Positions 11,801-22,500 of a stretch of 64,000 bases of DNA are shown here, piece after piece (within the stretch, counting starts at the first letter, position 1; the number at the start of each line of letters is the position of its first letter). Position numbers and translations under genes: made by a program. Under the pieces are notes generated by a model. That model saw only the letters and a program-made list of their open reading frames with translations, had not been told where the DNA came from and did not search any database. The stretch is from Eretmocerus hayati (lineage: Eukaryota > Arthropoda > Insecta > Hymenoptera > Aphelinidae). The stretch lies in the NCBI GenBank assembly GCA_029851415.1, contig CM056743.1:30516405-30580404 (forward strand), in the 5' to 3' direction.

Positions 11801-14800
11801 TACTCAACCGCTTCTCAAGATCTTCAAGGAAAAGTTCCTGACATCGCAAAAGAAGATAGAAAGAAGATGATGTTAGCTTTCATAAATTCAAACTCGCGTG
11901 TGTTCTCTCGCTTTTACGAGCACTTCTTGATCTATCAGATCAACTTCTGACAAGTCAAGCGAAATGAAGAAGAATTTTTCGCTCAATCTTTCCTTCTCAT
12001 TACTTCAAGGTTTCCCAAGATGTAACAGCTCTTGATTGAATGAAGAATGAGATACGACCAAAAAAATTTTACGAAGCAGAATCATGCGTGAATTCTTTAC
12101 AAAAAGCATCAATATCGCTGGATTAATCGCTTCTTACGGTTGATTGGTTGAATAACGTTTTGAGAAGGTCAGGGTCTTAATATTTCGAGATTTCATTTTG
12201 TGTATCCAGATCTTGTTTAGGATAATCGGACCACACATCCAAGTATGGGTTCATCAATTCATCATCTAGACACGGATAGAAGAAGCTTTTGATTTTGAGT
12301 AGATTTGTTGTCATAGCCATTTTTAGAGGTCTACGTGAATTTTTCATGGATCAGTATACCTACTTGGTTATCATCTCTGAGTTTTCAAGTGTTGGAAGAT
12401 AATTCTTGAGGTTTCAAATCCAAGTAGTTTCATACCCTTTCACTTGGATTTCGGGCTTCAGCGAGATGTCAAAGTCTTCGAAGAGGAGTAAAATGTAAGA
12501 ATTGAGATGGGAAATTTTGTCAAGATTTAAAAATTAAAATGCAGCCACCCTGTGTCACCATAATAGTGTCCTTTGTGGATAAGTTTTGCATGAATATCGT
12601 AAGGTATCTTCAAGAAAATTTTCCTTTCATCGATTTTTACCAGTGCCTCGTCTTTTTCCAGTAGTATACCATGTTGTTTTGTGAAGAAAAGCCTCCCCAA
12701 AGGTTTCCACACTTGTCTCCATAAGTTCAGGAGTGCTTGACAGATAAAAACAGTATGTAAAGCTTGAAGAATATTTCCTCACAGTTAGAATATTTTCTCA
12801 GCTACACAAAGTACATTTTGAGCCGTATTATATGTTCTGTGTAGTTTCAGAGGATATATCTCAAGTTTGAGCTTTTTCTAGGATCAGAATTGATCCGAGC
12901 AGTGTGGTAACTCCATTTGGATTCGGGACTCTTCGAAATTCCAAGAAAGTAATAGCTTGTACCCAACTATAGTAATATCTAACATAACTTATACGGACCA
13001 CCAACCAATAAGATCGCTCAAGAAATCATGATTGGCAAAAGTTTTAGAAAATTAAACCCACAAATAAATCATGTGTACGAGCGCAGGGTCATAAATATTC
13101 ATCTCGTCACTTCTCATCGTGTAACAATATTCGTCCGTGTCAGCCCAGGGTAATGAGAGATCCTGAACATATGTAAATTTACTCACATCAGTTCTGGCAC
13201 CGAGACAGGAAGAAAGAGAACGCGAGAGCGCGAAATATCGAGTAAAACTGTAAGTCAACCTGGCGGCGATTCTCCATATAATATCCAATTTGAGCGCACT
13301 ATTTTCGAACATACTGCATATTGTTCCACATATATACACATCGAACACAAAGGAATATCGGGGATTGGTCTTATATATAGAAGCGATTCTACCGAATTCT
13401 TCAAGGCTAAAATCGTCGCAAGGAGTGATTTGGTTCGAAAAATTATTTCAGTCCCAGACGAGTTCCTACGACTCGTAGCAGATGATTTCCACTTGTTTTA
13501 GCACAAATTCAAGTATCTAAAGCTACAAGAATCTCGCAACTGAAGCCGGACAAAGACATGCCAAGTTTAAGGAGTCACTCGACAATTGGTTGGAGACTCT
13601 TCTTTTCCGCATAGATTTGCTCCGGTTGTACCCTATATTGAAAACACGTAAGTAAGATATGGTGTACCTTAAGTATGGTGCGCTTGTCCGCGAATTCGGC
13701 TATAATGTACCTCACAAGGAGAGCCCACGGGGTTCGGAAGCTGGATCTGGCTGAAACTCTGGGAACCATCGGGTTTTTGTACCAAAAGATTATACCCAAA
13801 CAACGCTCAAGCGTTTCCAAGCTACAGGCTCCAACCCATACATTACAGTATGTCTATACATGTGGAAAAATGCTATATCGTATGACCAAGTTAAAGTGGA
13901 CACCCCTTGGCATTCTTTTCCTTTGCGAGGTACAAATTGGATCGGAATTGATTTTAACATAGTTCGACATTTTGCCTAGGATAGTGAGGTGAACAAATTC
14001 GGGTAATGGAAAATTCGAGGCGAACGGGTAAATTTTTTTCGAAATATTGAGAAAAATACTTTTGCGATACGGCATCGTGTAGCTCATCAAATTTGCAGTC
14101 AGAAATGACTTGTCCGATAATTTTTTACTGCTCAATTTTCCAGGCAAATTGATAGAAAATAGCTTATTTTGAATTTGCAACCACAACTGCCGTACAAGTT
14201 AGTCGCACCACGTGTTAGGTAATGCTATTGTTTCGGTGTGATACCACGTGCTCTTTTTATTGATCTGGTGTTTAATGTATGATCGCACGAATGTTGTTTT
14301 GTAGGTTATTCACGGGATTCACAAAGAAAACCCGTGATCGAGTGAGAATGTCGATCAGCTTTAAGTATACCGTCGAAAAGTATCAAATGCATCGAGCATC
14401 AACTCTTGTACCTTCCCGCAAAAGAGTCTAATAATGCGTAAAAAACTGTGTAGTAGTCGTGCCATCAAAATTCTCCATTGTAAAACAAAAGTGGAACGAT
14501 CCAGGATCCGAACCTCTTAGAAACTAGTAATTTCCAGCAGATTTAGGTGGTGGTTTTCAATTTTAGACATTTTATCGCTCAAATTCTGATTACAAAGTAT
14601 CAGAAAAGTTTGTATCATAACTGGTTAACAGATTGTGGGCACAAGTTTCTATAAAGTGGGTGATGCTTTTGAGAATTACTAACGTGAACCTACTAGAGAA
14701 TAATAATGCCAAGTATATTTGAATACTGCTTCTGAGTTCTGACTATTTTCTCAACCTAAAATCTGAACACGAAGTCGGAAAACGATTTGCATCATAAGTA

Positions 14801-14885
14801 GACAAATAATATGCACGAATTAAATCAGTATCTCATAATCGGCACGTGAAGTTTCCCTTGAAATTTCAAACTAGAATATGATTGA
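8801..14885. other. Large gene-free stretch
   Basis: Six kilobases without a gene I can support. Short (AC)n tracts occur near 9420-9432 and TA-rich sequence near 9590-9660. Frames at 8802-9278 (plus) and 13854-14186 (minus) are open but show no recognisable family. A region near 13880-13910 looks like interspersed repeat sequence, but no boundaries can be drawn. Confidence 0.45.
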
Positions 14886-15604
14886 TATCACGATTCTCAG
14901 TAGTTTCACGTGTGAAATTTTCTATTAACCTTGCCGCCCCTCTGAGAATCAGGATTTCAAGCTGGGCAGTCGGAGTCACAATTTTCAAATAATTTTCTAC
15001 TCCCCAGCTACGGGTTACTGTCGCAACTCGAGCTTACAATTTACTTTGATACAAACTCTTCTCAGATTTTGGAGTCAGTATTCAGCTGACGGAACTTCTA
15101 AAATGATCAAAATGCAGAACTCGAATCTGTTTGGTAGTACGATTCTCTAGTAGGTTCACGTTCAAAATCTACACAGACCCGCCCCCCCTCCTATTTTTGA
15201 GAATTTCGATCTCACACGTGAGCAGTTGAAGGCAAAATTTTTTCAAACATTTTTATACTCTACACTCACGGGATACTTGTTCAACTCATGTTTAGTCTAC
15301 CTTTGATGCCAACTTCTCTCCAACTTTGTAGTCAAACTTCAGATGACAAAATTTCTATGATTGAAATGCAGAACTCAAATCTACTTGGTATTGCCATTCT
15401 CCAGTAGGTTCACGCTTAAAATTCACACAAAAACCACCTGTTTTCTTGTAATTTTGATCCCATACTAGGTAGGTGAGCAGCAGAAGCCGAAAGTTTTCTT
15501 CTTCAAACATTTTCTACTTCCCAGCTACTAGATACCAGTTCAATTCGTGTTCATAATCTTCCTGAGAAGTAATTTTTCCCAAAATTTGAAGTCAGAATTT
15601 GGGT
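14886..15604. repeat. Degenerate ~250-bp tandem repeats
   Basis: Diverged units share a 'gattctc(c)agtaggttcacg' core that recurs near 14893, 15141 and 15395. In each unit a long AT-rich part and 'cagaactcgaatctg'-like sequence follow. The third unit is interrupted at 15613 by the foldback element and seems to continue beyond it at about 24687 ('atgagaatcaccacctgaat'). Weaker related sequence extends left to about 14500. Confidence 0.55.
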
Positions 15605-15931
15605 GATAAAATGATGTAGCGGTCTTGCGAAACGTTGTTAAGCAATGAATCGAAATTTTTTGAAATTTTAGAAATTAAACTCTAGGCTGGTCTAAGCGAT
15701 GTATGGGAGTATATTAAGACATATCATGATCGATCTGGGCCGCAATAGACACTTTGGGGGTAGTTATGGTGATTTACAGAGGGTGTCTTATAGCTAGGCT
15801 GGCAGGTGCATATGATGTAACGTTTCCATGATGCCTTGTATCAGCAATTCAATGATATACCCAGGATCTCACTTATGATAATGATAGACTGGATGTACAC
15901 CACGGGGATCTTCTCTGAACCGACAGGAACT

Positions 15932-16887
15932 GCCTAGGGGTGGAAAATAGGGGTAGTAATCGCGAAAAACGATAAAGAATTTTTTCAAAATCGGCAAGTG
16001 AAAAAACCCAGAATTTTATGACGGATTATCGTAGAGGGGGGTAGGATGCATCACCGTGAATTTTTGCAGCCCTCTAAAATTGCCGGAAGGGGTGGAAAAT
16101 AGGGGTAGTAATCGTGAATAACACAGTAAAGAATTTTTTGAAAATCGGCAAGTGAAGAAACCCAGAATTTTATGACGGATTATCGTAGAGGGGGATAGGA
16201 TGCATCACCATGAATTTCTTCAGCCCTCAAAAAATGCCGGAAGGGGTGGAAAATAGGGGTAGTAATCGCGAAACCCCTATTTTCCACCCCTATGGCAATT
16301 TCAGAGGGCTGAGAAAATTCATGGTGATGCATCTCATCACTCTCTACGATAAACCGTCATAAAATTCTGGGTTTTTCAACTTGCCAATTTTAAGAAAATT
16401 CTCTACCATTTCTTCGCGATTACTACCCCTATTTTGCACCCTTCCCGGCAATTTCAGAGGGCTGGGAAGATTCATGGTGATGCATCTCATAATCGTCTAC
16501 GATAATCCGTCATAAAATCCTGGGTTTTCCATCTTGCCGATTTTAAGGAAATTCTTTACCATTTCTTCACGATTACTACCCCTATTTTCTACCCCTGCCG
16601 GCAATTTTGGAGGGCTGCGAAAATTCATGGTGATGCATGCTATCCCCCTCTACGATAATCCGTCATAAAATTCTGGGTTTCTTCACTTGCCGATTTTCAA
16701 AAAATTCTTTACTGTGTTATTCACGATTACTACCCCTATTTTCCACCCCTTCCGGCAATTTTAGAGGGCTGCAAAAATTCACGGTGATACATCCTACCCC
16801 CCTCTACGATAATCCGTCATAAAATTCTGGGTTTTTTCACTTGCCGATTTTGAAAAAAATCTTTATCGTTTTTCGCGATTACTACCC
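15932..16887. repeat. ~155-bp tandem units in both orientations
   Basis: A unit beginning 'aggggtggaaaataggggta' and running to 'attgccgga' repeats in direct orientation near 15935, 16088 and 16243. From about 16275 it repeats in inverted orientation, with starts near 16275, 16430, 16582 and 16737. Each unit has the same order of blocks: 'tagtaatcg', 'aatcggcaagtg', 'ttatgacggattatcgtaga', 'gcatcacc'. The direct units lie in the left arm and the inverted ones in the right arm of the foldback. Differences between units suggest repeated unequal exchange. Confidence 0.8.
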
Positions 16888-16891
16888 CTAT

Positions 16892-17548
16892 TGTTCACGC
16901 TTGAACATGCATTTGCCGTGAATGCCTACGGCAACAGCGATTTTTGCCTATAAATTGATAATTGAAGTCTAATGATAGCTCGATTGCACAGATGTACGTT
17001 TTAACCATTGATTCAATACTTGTGAGTTAGATCTCGCGACTACCAAGGTTACTCGAGCAAGCATCGCGGTCCCACGCCTCGGGTCTCCAATTCATTTCTT
17101 TTTTTGGCTTTTAAGTTTACGACCGGGGTTGACGCCGCACCGCCCTTTGCTTGAAGTGTCTGAGCAGGTCGAGTCCCGCGTATGTTTGATGATTTCATAC
17201 CGCCGCGTCGGCGGCTTGTTTCTCACCCAAGTTTTTCCATTCCATTAGCCAATCAGAATCTCTTAAAAATTTAAACTTTGTCCTTGTTCTCCCACGTGAT
17301 CACCCCTGCCCTCTTGGGAGCAGAAGGCTCCCGCTCTTCGTATTTAGTATTAGACGAGAATTCAAACGAGAGACATCGCGTCGATTTAGCTCTCCGATAT
17401 GTCGAACTACTTGTACCATTTTGATTGAATAAAGTGCATTCATACGAATTTGAATACGTGTCCGTTAGTCATTGCACTTATATCAGTATATTCGGATGCA
17501 TAATACGAAATTCGAGGTTCAACAGTTCAAATGCATTGAGCCTCAACA
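16892..17548 (+). repeat. BEL/Pao 5' LTR
   Basis: 657 bp, starting TGTTCACGC and ending CTCAACA, so TG...CA ends. It is flanked on the left by CCTAT (16887-16891), matched by CCTAT at 24340-24344 after the 3' LTR, a 5-bp duplication typical of BEL/Pao. An AATAAA signal lies at 17428-17433. I found no difference from the 3' LTR by reading the two side by side, which implies recent insertion. Confidence 0.92.
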
Positions 17549-17553
17549 TAAAA

Positions 17554-17571
17554 TGGTCCTTCGAGCCGGAT
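17554..17571 (+). other. Primer-binding site, tRNA-Tyr type
   Basis: TGGTCCTTCGAGCCGGAT starts 5 bp after the 5' LTR. Its first 17 bases are complementary to the CCA-tailed 3' end of insect tRNA-Tyr as I remember it (ending TCCGGCTCGAAGGA). TGG at the start matches the tRNA CCA end. The spacing and position are normal for a minus-strand primer site. Confidence 0.8.
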
Positions 17572-18272
17572 CTCTCCGGCGACATATATAGTGCACACGC
17601 TCGACCAGTGCAGAGTGATTTGAAGTGCACAAGTGCAACCGGACACGTGATAAGTGATACATGGTGATCTTTCTTGCAATATGCAACAAGGAGCTTGTGC
17701 GTTATACGCAGCAGGAAACCAGTGACTGTGCATCTTAGTGCATTCTTTTTGTGCGTGCTCTTGGCGCCCCACATCACACGAGGCTCTCACCACATACGGC
17801 ACTCCCGCGACACACGTGGTTGCCGTATACAAACCTACGACGCTATCATCGAGCAGTATTTAGCTGTGGTGTAGTTTTTCGACGGATTACATTTCTGTCA
17901 GTCATACATTTTCAGGCAGATCAATTTCTGCAATCCATCGTACATACAGAATAATTTTCTGTCATACATATTCACTATCTAGCAGCAAAAATCTGCCATA
18001 CAGGACGTCCAGACCCATTAGAGTGGTCACACCAAACATCCAACGGAGCGTTATTGTACATGCGCTACTGTTCAAATCTCACCACAAACACGTGCCAATT
18101 GTGACACATCTCGTATTGAGGAGCGTACTTCATCGCTCTTGCAGCTTTCAACCAGACCACGGAACAAGACTTTCGAGGGTAAGTCTTCTTACTGAATCAC
18201 CAATCACCAATACCAATTCACGCTCTTTTTTATTTTTTACACCGACTCCAATAGTATTGCTTCATCTTTACC
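17572..18272 (+). other. BEL/Pao untranslated leader
   Basis: About 700 bp between the primer-binding site and gag. Open frames here, such as 17674-17874 and 18023-18283, overlap each other in different frames and have no recognisable domain. I treat it as leader RNA that probably holds packaging signals; that role is inferred from position only. Confidence 0.6.
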
Positions 18273-19538
18273 ATGGATATTGAACGTCTGAATCTATTAT
18301 TATCTCAGCGCGAATCCATTAAACGGAAAATCGAAGCCTTTGAATCCTTTTTAACTTCCTATCGTGAAATCTCTCACGCTGCTGAATTACGACTACGTTT
18401 GGAAAAGGTCACTCTTTTATATGAGAAGCTTGATGCGACTTGTGACGAAATCGAGCTAGTTGATGATACCGAGTTAAATAGAGTGGAGCGATCGCTCATT
18501 TTTGATAAATATTTCACCGTGGTGAGCGAAGCGCAGAAGCTTGTTCCACAAAACATCTCCTCTTCAGAACATCTGGGTGCACATTGCTCTAATATCAGCC
18601 ATACGGGTAGTGAAAGATTATCTTCATCGACCACATCCAAAAGACGTATTAAACTCCCAGAAACAGCTATTCCTACGTTTGATGGCCGGGTAGAAAATTG
18701 GCTATCTTTTAAGAACGCATTCACGTCACTCATGGACGAATTCGATGATTTGAAGGACATTGATAAGTTACATTACTTGAGAGTGGCTTTGCAAGGAGAT
18801 GCCGCTAGAAAGATAAAAATTTTCTCAAACAGTGCTCCTCATTATACAGATGTATGGAACCTCTTAGAAGAAGCTTACGAAAATAAGCGAATTCTTATCT
18901 CAAATCATCTATCAGCTCTTTTACACCTTCCGGATCAAGACAGGACTAATCCGCGTAGTCTTGAGATTCTTGCTGACGAGGTTCAGCAACATTTGCAATC
19001 TCTGATTCTTCTGGGCGTAAACGTACCTGATGAAATAGTAGTACAGATTATCGAAGATAGATTCACTAACTTCACTCGCACGAAATGGGAGGAGAAACTT
19101 GATCAAAATACCTTTCCGACTTTGAAGAAAATACGGAAATTCTGCTATAAAACCTCGACTTCATATGTTAGACAACAGACTTCCAAGACTACTCGTTCCC
19201 ATCAAGATGATGGACCACCCGCGAAGAAGCAGCGAGTAGAAACCAAAACCTCAGCCAAGGCCTTTATTACAAAGGAACGCGAGTGTCTCGCGAGCTGTGG
19301 GGAAAAACACCCCCTATTCAAATGCAAAAAATTTAACGATCTATCCGTACCCGATAGATTAAAGTTAGTGAAAGCAGTCCACGCATGCACCAATTGTTTA
19401 AACAAGCACTCCAAAGGGGAATGCAAATACGGAAATTGTCGCACTTGCGATAAAAAACACAATACATTGTTACATCTCCCTAAGACAGAAGCAGGAGATA
19501 AAAAACCCGATGAGAAGACCAAGCCCGGGGACAAATGA
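18273..19538 (+). CDS. gag: BEL/Pao Gag polyprotein
   Basis: A 421-aa structural protein of the retrotransposon, expected to form the cytoplasmic particle around its RNA. The start ATG (18273) sits in a good context (accATGG). The N-terminal half is helical with a coiled-coil-like start (residues ~1-90). Residues ~120-300 resemble the DUF1759 Gag region of BEL elements (PTFDGRVENWLSFKNAF; LDQNTFPTLKKIRKF). Residues ~336-405 carry cysteine/histidine knuckles: CLASCGEKHPLFKC, CTNCLNKHSKGEC and CRTCDKKHNTLLH. It ends in a lysine-rich tail and a single TGA (19536-19538) followed at once by CTA. The next frame, in the same phase, is pol. In most BEL elements gag and pol are one open frame, so the stop is either a readthrough signal or a mutation. 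Confidence 0.92.
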   Translation: MDIERLNLLLSQRESIKRKIEAFESFLTSYREISHAAELRLRLEKVTLLYEKLDATCDEIELVDDTELNRVERSLIFDKYFTVVSEAQKLVPQNISSSEHLGAHCSNISHTGSERLSSSTTSKRRIKLPETAIPTFDGRVENWLSFKNAFTSLMDEFDDLKDIDKLHYLRVALQGDAARKIKIFSNSAPHYTDVWNLLEEAYENKRILISNHLSALLHLPDQDRTNPRSLEILADEVQQHLQSLILLGVNVPDEIVVQIIEDRFTNFTRTKWEEKLDQNTFPTLKKIRKFCYKTSTSYVRQQTSKTTRSHQDDGPPAKKQRVETKTSAKAFITKERECLASCGEKHPLFKCKKFNDLSVPDRLKLVKAVHACTNCLNKHSKGECKYGNCRTCDKKHNTLLHLPKTEAGDKKPDEKTKPGDK

Positions 19539-22500
19539 CTATCCGACAAGATAATTGTCCGAAATTGCTTGTCTACTCTGACGTCGCGAACTTCATTGAA
19601 TTTAATGGCGAGCGCCATTGTTCGAATCGTCGATCGTAAGGGCAGTCCTATTTCATGTAAAGCTCTCCTAGACACTTGCTCCACAGCCAACTTTATAACT
19701 TCAAGGCTTATGAAACGATTACATTTGCCTAAACAACGATGTTCACTCAATATTGAAGCTATGAATGATCTTAATACTGTTGCTCATTATTTCACAAGAA
19801 TAACATTCAAGTCAATCCATTCAGACTTTCATAAGACTTTGACCTTTTATGTGGTACCTACGATAACCGAATTGACGCGAAATGATGAGTTTACCGTCAA
19901 TTCCATAAAAATACCCAAATACATAAAACTGGCTGATCCAGAATTTTCGAAACACTCAAATGTTGACATGCTGATCGGAGCGGGTCCCACGTTGTCCATG
20001 CTCTGTATAGGACAATTGAAGTTATCCGATCACGATGACCTCATTCTACAGAAAACTAAACTTGGCTGGATAATAGGCGGAAGTTTGAGTCAATTTGAAG
20101 ACCTTACCACGAGCAAATGCTTGGTAACTGATATATATTTTGATTTACAAAAATTTTGGGCTATAGAAGAAATGCCATCGGGTCGATCCAATTTCTCGGA
20201 AGTCGAAGCTTATTGTGAAAATCATTTCAAGCAGCACGTTCGTCGAGACAAAGATGGTAGATACATTGTAGCACTACCTTTCAAAGGGGACTGTTCCTTA
20301 GGGGAATCACGTATCACAGCATACAAACGATTAATGTCTTTAAAAATGAAATTTGAGAAAAATCCTGATTTTGAGAAAGAATACACCAAATCCATGATGG
20401 AAGACTCAAATTCGAAATATATGTCTTTACTTCCACCTTCAGCCTGTGACAACGGTTACTATCTGGCCCATCATGCGATTATCAAATCTTCAAGCAATAC
20501 CACAAAATTGAGAATAGTTTTGGATGGTTCAGCAAAATCTAGCAATGGCAAATCTTTAAATGACATTTTACATGTCGGTCCCACTATTCAAGATGATTTA
20601 TTTTCCATATTATTACGATTTCGGCTCTTTGCATATGTCGTCATTGCTGATATCGAAAAGATGTACAAGCAATTCTTGGTTCGCGAAGAAGACAGGAAAT
20701 TCCAGAGAATATTGTGGTTTTTTGAAGGTAAAATCCGAGAGTTTGAGCTGAACACTATCTTTTTTGGAAATGCTAGTGCTTCATTTTTGGCGACCAGATG
20801 TTTAATGCAATTAGCTGAAGATGAGAAGGATAGATATCCACTAGCTGCAAAGACATTGAAGAAGTGTTTTTATGTTGACAACATGCTCGCTGGAGCTAAT
20901 TCAAAATCAGAAGCACGTGAGATCGTCACGCAGATGCAAGGCATACTTAGAACGGCGTGTTTGAGAATGAGACAATGGGCTTCTAATGATCCCAGTTTAC
21001 TTGATGGCGTGCTTAACCAAGACATCGATGCCAGTTTCAATTTAGATCCAGGCAATCCTTTAAAAACTTTAGGTCTTTATTGGAAGGCAACTGATGACGT
21101 TTTTGTATATACCATACAAAAAATTCACACGAAGGAGCTCGTTACTAAACGTAAAATCTTGTCCGAGATCGCAAAAATATTCGATCCGATTGGACTCCTT
21201 GGGCCAGTCACACTTTTTGCTAGAAAAATAATTCAGGATTTATGGTTATCAAAGGTCGAGTGGGACGAATCAGTTCCAAACAACATTCACTTCGCATGGA
21301 CTAACTTTTGCGATCAATTAAATTCAATAGAGCAACTCACTTTCGATCGAAGAGTCGTCGAAAAGGACAGCAGTGACATAGAACTCCACGGTTTTTCCGA
21401 TGCAAGTGAGGCTGGATATGGAGCATGTATCTATATTCGATCCCGAAATCCTAACGGTACGTACCGTATTACTTTGCTTTGCTCGAAATCTCGTGTGGCA
21501 CCACTCAAATCGCTAACCATTCCTCGCCTTGAATTATGCGGTATGCAACTACTGGCGAACCTTTTTCAACAAGTAATGAAGGCCATAGAGATCAAATTCA
21601 ATCGAACGTATTTTTGGTCAGACTCCTCTATAGCTTTGCATTGGATAAATACCCCATCAAACACTCTCAATACATTTGTCGCGAATCGCGTGACGGACAT
21701 TAAGAGCAAGACAAATGTTAGCGATTGGTCCCATGTACGGTCTGCGGACAATCCCGCCGACAAACTATCCAGGGGCCAGTTACCCCATGATTTTTGTGAA
21801 AATTTACAGTGGCAGCATGGTCCGTCTTGGTTGAGTCAATCTGAAGAAAATTGGCCAAAATCACAGATCCCTGGTTTGGACTGTGTACCAGAAAAACGCA
21901 AAGCTCATTGCTTAGTCATCAACTCGGATCCAACAGATTTTTTGAAACTTTTTGATAAAATTTCATCTTTCACGAAACTCTTACGCATTATTGTAAGATG
22001 GCAACGTTATTTAGAGATAATTTTGAAACGCATCGCCCTCAAGAAACAGAGCCAAAATAACGATCAATCGAAAGGAAAGCACATTGTCAGATCAGGTCCA
22101 TTAAGGGTCGATGAATTACGGAAGGCCGAAAGGACTATCATTCTGCTCATGCAAAGGTCTAAACTCAAATGTGAAATAAAAGATACTATGAACCGTAAAG
22201 AACGCATCCTTTCAGAGTCTAGTTCAGTCTCAACATCAAATTCGACCGACAAAAGCAATCCATTAGATCCATTTTTTGACGATGATGGAATCCTAAGAGT
22301 CGGTGGTAGATTACGCAAGGCCATCATTCCATTTTCTTCTAAACATCCTATAATTTTGCCCGGCAAAAATCATATCGCCAAACTTATAATACAACACCAT
22401 CATGAGCTTGATTTGCACCCAGGCGTTCAAGGAACCCTTTACGCTCTCAGAGAGAAATTTTGGCCCGTGAATGGAAAAAGGCAAGTCAAACAAGTCATTT

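Noticed and set aside
13854..14186. Minus-strand 110-aa frame
   Set aside because: Hydrophobic and basic mixture without a motif; the underlying sequence looks like interspersed repeat.
17674..18283. Short frames between the BEL primer-binding site and gag
   Set aside because: Overlapping frames in leader RNA with no domain; gag has its own well-placed ATG.
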